Shown here in pieces: positions 6,420-9,828 of a stretch of DNA of 9,828 nt. The position numbers and the translations under genes were made by a program. A model generated the notes under the pieces. The model searched no databases and had not been told where the DNA came from. It saw nothing but the letters and a program-made list of their open reading frames with translations. Within the stretch, counting starts at the first letter, position 1. Each line of letters starts with the position of its first letter. Location of the stretch: positions 1 through 9,828 of the forward strand of contig JBKDZL010000032.1 in the NCBI GenBank assembly GCA_047971145.1, given 5' to 3'. Source of the DNA: JBKDZL01 sp047971145 (lineage in GTDB: Bacteria > Bacillota_I > Bacilli_A > Erysipelotrichales > Erysipelotrichaceae).

Positions 6420-7172
6420 ATGATCACAATTAAACATAAAATTATTGAAAATATTCCCGTTTTAGAGTTATGTCTAAATAAGCTAATAAATAAAAAACTA
6501 CCAACTGTAGTCTGTTATCATGGTTGGACTAATTATAAAGAGAGCGCTCTTGTCAATGGCTATGAAATTGCCAAGAAAGGCTATAGAGTAATTCTTCCTG
6601 ATGCTAATCTTCATGGAGAGCGTCAAACTCAAGAATTAGATGAATTTAATTATGAGAATATTTGGAATATTGTTTACTCTAGTGTAAGCGAATTAAAAAT
6701 ACTTAAAAATCACTATGTGGAAAAACAACTCTCAGATGAGTTTAAATTTAGTGTAGCTGGTCAATCTATGGGCGGTATAACTGCCATTGCTTGTTTTACT
6801 AAATATGATTGGGTCTATGCTGCTGCTTGTTTAATGGGCACACCAGAACCAATAAAGCTTTCTGAAATGTTATTAACTCTGCCTTGGGTTGAACAATGCA
6901 ATAAATCTCTTTTTGAACTTGAAAATGATATTAAAAGTTGGCAAGACTTTGATTTAAGTTTACAGCCTGAGAAAATTGCCGGTAGACCTTTAATGTTTTG
7001 GCATGGTACAAAAGATAAGCTAGTTCCTTTTGAATCAAGCTTTGAATTTTATAATAAAATCAAAGACAAAGACTTTGCCAAAAATGTTAGCTTTATAAAA
7101 TCGACGGATATTGCTCACACTGTACCTTATCCTATATCTTCTAAATTGGGAGAATTTTTTAGTAAAATATAA
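6420..7172 (+). CDS. Alpha/beta hydrolase, YjfP-like carboxylesterase
   Basis: This is a predicted cytoplasmic serine esterase. The 250 residues show the alpha/beta hydrolase layout: an oxyanion-type motif VCYHGW (31-36), PDANLHGER (60-68), nucleophile elbow AGQSMGG (113-119) with Ser116, Asp199 in WHGTKDKLVP (194-203) and His233 in IAHTVP (231-236). The catalytic triad is therefore complete. Length and the HG-W / HGER motifs recall YjfP-type esterases that cleave short-chain esters. No signal peptide is visible. The ATG at 6420 starts 1 nt after the TAG of the membrane protein gene and has no clear Shine-Dalgarno site, so translation is probably coupled. The natural substrate is unknown; an O-acetylated sugar is conceivable from context but not shown. 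Confidence 0.85.
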   Translation: MITIKHKIIENIPVLELCLNKLINKKLPTVVCYHGWTNYKESALVNGYEIAKKGYRVILPDANLHGERQTQELDEFNYENIWNIVYSSVSELKILKNHYVEKQLSDEFKFSVAGQSMGGITAIACFTKYDWVYAAACLMGTPEPIKLSEMLLTLPWVEQCNKSLFELENDIKSWQDFDLSLQPEKIAGRPLMFWHGTKDKLVPFESSFEFYNKIKDKDFAKNVSFIKSTDIAHTVPYPISSKLGEFFSKI

Positions 7173-7183
7173 ATCTTCTAAAG

Positions 7184-7221
7184 AAAAAGACTAATTCTAT
7201 TTAATTAGAGTTAGTCTTTTT
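7184..7221. terminator. Convergent bidirectional terminator (hydrolase / nagA)
   Basis: Arms AAAAAGACTAATTCTA and TAGAGTTAGTCTTTTT pair over about 16 bp (one G-U) around the loop TTTAAT. There is a T-run on the plus side and a complementary one on the minus side (from the A-run at 7184-7188). It is placed 12 bp after the hydrolase stop and 28 bp beyond the end of nagA, so it can end transcripts from both sides. Confidence 0.88.
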
Positions 7222-7248
7222 TATGTAATAAATTGGTATTAAAATTTT

Positions 7249-8388
7249 TTATTTACAAACAACACCACGAGCGTAAGTTTGAACAACTTCATAATCATCA
7301 GCTAATACAACTAAATCAGCATCATGCCCTGTAACTATTTTCCCTTTTCGATCCGCTATTTTTAAAGCTGTGGCTGGATTAATAGTACAAGCATTAATTG
7401 CCGACTCAAATGGTACCATGGCCTTTTCCACTAATAGTTTAAGCCCTTCATTTACTTTTAGCGTACTGCCTGCCAAATTTTTTGCCTCAACTAAATGAGC
7501 ACTGCCATCAGGATAAATTTCTATCTCATTACCACCAAAAATATGATGAGAGCCAATTGGGCAACCCTTAGCCATTAGAGCATCAGTAATTAAAATTCCT
7601 TTATCTTTTCCTTTGGCATGGAAGAAGTTATTTAAAGCATTAATATCTGAGTGATTACCATCACAAATGATTTCACCATAAATATCTCTAATCCTTAAAG
7701 CAGCACCAATCATCCCTAATTTTCTATGATTGTAAGGCGACATGCCATTATAAACATGTGTCATACTAGTTGCCCCATGAGCTACCCCCATAACTGCTTG
7801 CTCATATGTTGCTCCTGAGTGTCCCATGCTAACTAACACTCCAGTACTTGCTGCATATTCAGTTAATTTAAAATCTTCATCGTGCTCAGTTGCCATAGTA
7901 ATAATCTTAATCAATCCTTTGGCTGCTTTTTGATATTCTTTGAATTCTTCAACATTAGGTTTCTTAATATGTTGCTCAGGCTGAGCACCTTTATAGACCA
8001 TATCTAAATAAGGTCCTTCAAAGTGAATTCCCAAAATTTCAGCACCCTCATATCCTTCCTCTACTACCTTTGCTACATTAGCAACCGCTTGAGTTAAAAC
8101 CTCTTTGCTTTGGGTAATCGTTGTGGGATACAAACCCGTAACTCCCTCAGCTGTAATATTTTTAACCCATTTTTTCAATCCCTCAATACTAGCATCGTTG
8201 GTATCAAATTTATAAGCACCATGACAATGAATATCAATAAAGCCTGGGACAATTCTATTATTACCATGATCAACATCAACTTTTTTGAAATCATATTGTT
8301 AAATTCCCACACTTTTATCTTCTACTCCTTCAATTTGTGCTTCTATGAATTGTCCAGCAATCCACACTCTTTTACTTTGTATAATCAT
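7249..8388 (-). pseudogene. nagA: N-acetylglucosamine/galactosamine-6-phosphate deacetylase (NagA/AgaA) with in-frame stop at codon 30
   Basis: NagA-family enzymes remove acetate from GlcNAc-6-P or GalNAc-6-P in the cytoplasm. Read from ATG 8388, the frame gives MIIQSKRVWIAGQF, meets TAA at 8299-8301 (codon 30), and continues without frameshift through IVPGFIDIHCHGAY to the normal end at 7249-7251. Total length is 379 codons plus stop, the family norm. Metal and substrate residues are intact in the full frame: His54 and His56 (HCH), Glu124 (HFEGPY), His190 (MGH), His211 (THVYNGM), His246 (CDGNH) and Asp269 (TDALMAKG). The start is supported by GAGAGG 8 nt upstream and a promoter. A shorter frame opens at TTG 8178, but it lacks a ribosome binding site and omits the HCH pair, so a restart product is unlikely to work. 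TAA could derive from TTA, TAT, AAA, CAA or GAA by one base change. Recent inactivation and sequencing error cannot be separated here. GalNAc-6-P versus GlcNAc-6-P preference is undecided. Confidence 0.85.
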
Positions 8389-8396
8389 AAATATTA

Positions 8397-8402
8397 CCTC
8401 TC
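8397..8402 (-). promoter_or_regulatory. Ribosome binding site of full-length nagA
   Basis: GAGAGG on minus lies 8 nt upstream of the ATG at 8388. It shows that translation normally begins upstream of the TAA at 8299-8301, so that stop truly interrupts the gene rather than preceding it. Confidence 0.75.
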
Positions 8403-8409
8403 TGTCTTT

Positions 8410-8438
8410 ATTATAAACACTCTTAAGCTTATTGTCTT
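8410..8438 (-). promoter_or_regulatory. Predicted promoter of nagA
   Basis: On minus, AAGACA (8433-8438) and a perfect TATAAT (8410-8415) are separated by 17 bp. It lacks the ACTTGAAAAG element of the two PTS/agaS operons, so nagA may be regulated differently. Confidence 0.6.
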
Positions 8439-8478
8439 AAATAATGATTATCTTTTTAACTATTTCTTTTATACTTTT

Positions 8479-8497
8479 TAAAATCTTCGGGATTTTA
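8479..8497. repeat. Small perfect inverted repeat between nagA and the helical-protein gene
   Basis: TAAAATC and GATTTTA flank the 5-nt spacer TTCGG. It lies between the divergent promoters. It could be an operator or a weak hairpin; there is no U-tract typical of a terminator immediately after it. Confidence 0.25.
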
Positions 8498-8521
8498 CTA
8501 CTATTTTACCTAATTACAAGT

Positions 8522-8527
8522 TATAAT
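8522..8527 (+). promoter_or_regulatory. Candidate -10 box for the 8557 gene
   Basis: A perfect TATAAT lies 29 bp upstream of ATG 8557, which is preceded by AAAGGAGA. No convincing -35 hexamer sits 16-18 bp upstream, so the promoter is only partly supported. Confidence 0.35.
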
Positions 8528-8556
8528 TTAATAGTAAGTAAATAAAGGAGATTTAG

Positions 8557-9165
8557 ATGAATACAATAACACTAACCATTGTATTAACAATAATAGGAAT
8601 ACTAGTATTATACTGCTTTTATCATTTCACAAAGAAAAAACAACTTAACAAAATGGTAAGTGCTCTAAAAAACACTGATTTTGATAGTTTTTTTGAAACA
8701 GCTAATGCCAAAATCACTAGATATGTTTTTCCTAAATTTAATTTAGAGTATCTTAAACTAAATGCACTGATTCTAAAACAAGATACTAAAGCAATAGAAA
8801 AAGCTTTTAATGAAATGTTTAAATTAAAAATGACTCCACCTCAAAAAGAAGATATCTACATGAAAGCTTTTAACTACTATGTGGGCTTAGAAAATAAAAG
8901 AAAAACCAAAGAGCTTATTACTACAATTGAAACCTTCGACAATGAAGAAATGAAAAAAGAAGCTAGAACTATCTATGATATTTTTATCCTAAAAAAAGCT
9001 AATTATATTGAAGAAATGGAACAAGAGTTAGCTAATGATGATCTTGCCAGCAAGGGAATCAATGAATATTTACTATCAGTACAATATCGAAATATTAAAG
9101 ATGAGAAAAAAGCTAAGCACTATGAAAAATTATCAAAAAAACATTTAAATGAAATAAAAGAATAA
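8557..9165 (+). CDS. Membrane-anchored alpha-helical (TPR-like) protein, unknown function
   Basis: I do not recognise a named family. The 202-residue product has an N-terminal hydrophobic segment (about 4-23), then a basic patch KKKQLNK, and then only charged amphipathic helices. Stretches such as YLKLNALILKQDTKAIEKAFNEMF (65-88) and the later YMKAFNYYVGLENKRKTKELI have the spacing of tetratricopeptide-type helix pairs. The terminus is lysine/glutamate-rich (HYEKLSKKHLNEIKE). This predicts a single-pass anchor with a cytoplasmic helical-repeat domain, possibly a protein-protein scaffold. ATG 8557 has an excellent AAAGGAGA site. It stands alone: divergent from nagA and closed by its own terminator. 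No link to sugar metabolism is visible besides position. Confidence 0.8.
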   Translation: MNTITLTIVLTIIGILVLYCFYHFTKKKQLNKMVSALKNTDFDSFFETANAKITRYVFPKFNLEYLKLNALILKQDTKAIEKAFNEMFKLKMTPPQKEDIYMKAFNYYVGLENKRKTKELITTIETFDNEEMKKEARTIYDIFILKKANYIEEMEQELANDDLASKGINEYLLSVQYRNIKDEKKAKHYEKLSKKHLNEIKE

Positions 9166-9195
9166 AAAGATTAACAATGAAGTTAATCTTTTTAT
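9162..9195. terminator. Convergent bidirectional terminator (helical protein / kbaZ)
   Basis: Perfect 14-bp arms ATAAAAAGATTAAC and GTTAATCTTTTTAT surround the loop AATGAA. A/T runs on both outer sides give a U-tract in either direction. The hairpin overlaps the stop codon of the upstream gene. Confidence 0.88.
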
Positions 9196-9228
9196 TATCA
9201 AAACTAATATTTAATTATTACAACAATG

Positions 9229-9828
9229 CTAAAATAACGCTTTTTGATTTGTTGCAAACAAATACTCATCAAGAGTATTAATTACTCTATCGCAGATTAG
9301 ACTAATAGGTTCATTATCCAGTATACCTGCCCTAACTTTAGTATATTGAATCGGCATAAATTGACTCAACAAATTAAGTGGAACACCAGACTTTAAGTTA
9401 TCTATTAAAATAGCAATAGCAGTTTTAACTTCAGGATGATTTAAATAATATCTACTGCGATCAGAAAATGAGTATTTTCTTTTTAAATATTTTTGATTTT
9501 CATTTCCCGGGTAATATTTTTCCCATTTATTAGGATTATCTAGCATTACCTTTTCTAAAGTTTCAATAAAGTTACTTAACTTAGTATCCGTTTGATGATA
9601 TAACTCTTTTTCAATATTAGCTAAAGCAAACAAACCTTCTCTAGCCATAAAGGTTAAACCAGGTCCCACCTTTAAAATCGCCACTCCATCTTCTACTAAT
9701 TGTTTTAGTTTTTCTTTAGTTTGATAATCACTTGAGTGTCCCTCATAAACTAAATTAGGATAATCTTTCAAAGCTGCTACTAAATCTTTTGCTTTGTCTC
9801 GATTATATTCTGTACAACCAGCATCCTT
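9229..9828 (-). CDS. kbaZ: Tagatose-1,6-bisphosphate aldolase accessory subunit KbaZ/AgaZ/GatZ, partial (C-terminal half)
   Basis: This protein family supports the class II aldolase KbaY/GatY, which splits tagatose-1,6-bisphosphate into dihydroxyacetone phosphate and glyceraldehyde-3-phosphate. About 199 residues are visible and the frame stays open to the right edge; family members are about 420 aa, so roughly half is missing. Recognisable stretches are DAGCTEY near the edge, LVYEGHSSDYQTKEKL, VAILKVGPGLTFMAREGLFA, IEKELYH, VMLDNPNKWEKYY, YSFSDRSRYYL and SQFMPIQYTKVRAG. They match in order what I recall of E. coli GatZ (VFEAHSTDYQT, ILKVGPALTFAFREA, SDRIRYY, ISQYLPKQF). A TTG at 9771 is internal, not the start. 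The catalytic partner is not in the window. It could equally be named agaZ or gatZ; the aminosugar context favours the Aga/Kba pathway. Confidence 0.9.
   Translation of the reverse strand, partial: KDAGCTEYNRDKAKDLVAALKDYPNLVYEGHSSDYQTKEKLKQLVEDGVAILKVGPGLTFMAREGLFALANIEKELYHQTDTKLSNFIETLEKVMLDNPNKWEKYYPGNENQKYLKRKYSFSDRSRYYLNHPEVKTAIAILIDNLKSGVPLNLLSQFMPIQYTKVRAGILDNEPISLICDRVINTLDEYLFATNQKALF

Noticed and set aside
8176..8178. TTG 8178 as the true start of nagA
   Set aside because: There is no ribosome binding site, and the product would lack the HCH metal-binding pair that is intact upstream in the same frame.
8293..8301. Programmed readthrough of the nagA stop (TMV-type CARYYA context)
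   Set aside because: TAA is followed by CAATAT, which matches only the first three bases of the motif; no downstream stimulatory structure was seen. TAA also ends several other genes here, so it is not a reassigned codon.
8110..8481. Plus-strand open frame of 123 codons
   Set aside because: It lies antisense over the N-terminal part of nagA, has low-complexity aromatic-rich content and no ribosome binding site. It exists because of the AT-rich antisense strand.
9769..9771. TTG 9771 as the start of the KbaZ-like gene
   Set aside because: The frame continues upstream to the window edge with family-like residues (DAGCTEY), so the gene is simply cut by the window.
1..9828. Alternative genetic code with TGA as tryptophan
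   Set aside because: No gene ends in TGA, but tryptophans that I checked use TGG and no gene needs an internal TGA, so the standard code is sufficient.
1..9828. CRISPR array, tRNA, rRNA, transposon or phage genes
   Set aside because: No spaced direct repeats, cloverleaf sequences, transposase motifs or terminal inverted repeats were found on reading through.

Overview
The window is AT-rich (roughly two thirds A+T by eye), with strong AGGAGG-type ribosome binding sites, sigma-A-like promoters and a CcpA-type cre candidate. All complete genes end in TAA or TAG, and tryptophan is encoded by TGG. This points to a low-GC Bacillota using the standard code. The full-frame NagA looks to me like those of gut Erysipelotrichia-type bacteria, but that taxonomic guess rests on memory, not on a search.

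The theme is uptake and breakdown of N-acetylgalactosamine or galactosamine. From left to right: a small membrane ORF (3-170, minus); a minus-strand operon for PTS subunits IIB-IIC-IID of the GalNAc (Aga) type (2662 down to 402, with a terminator at 348-372); a divergent AraC-family regulator (2850-4022, plus); a convergent terminator; a second minus-strand operon with the aminosugar-phosphate isomerase/deaminase AgaS and PTS IIA (5728 down to 4119); a divergent plus-strand pair of a four-helix membrane protein and an alpha/beta hydrolase (5882-7172); a convergent terminator; a NagA-type deacetylase gene on minus (8388-7249) interrupted by an in-frame TAA at codon 30; a divergent membrane-anchored helical protein (8557-9165); a convergent terminator; and the C-terminal half of a KbaZ/AgaZ/GatZ protein that runs off the right edge (9828 down to 9229).

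Proposed pathway: PTS IIA-IIB-IIC-IID import GalNAc as GalNAc-6-phosphate (and perhaps GalN as GalN-6-phosphate). A NagA/AgaA-type enzyme removes the acetyl group. AgaS converts GalN-6-P to tagatose-6-P. Tagatose-6-P is phosphorylated by a kinase not seen here and cleaved by a class II aldolase whose accessory subunit is the KbaZ-like protein. The AraC regulator lies divergent to the transporter operon and probably controls it. The two operons share an identical 10-base element (ACTTGAAAAG) covering the -35 hexamer, and a cre-like site overlaps the transporter promoter.

The observation most worth checking is the premature stop in nagA: every other part of that gene, including its promoter, ribosome binding site and metal ligands, looks intact. 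I saw no tRNA, rRNA, CRISPR array, insertion sequence or phage gene, and no clear novel defence or mobile system.
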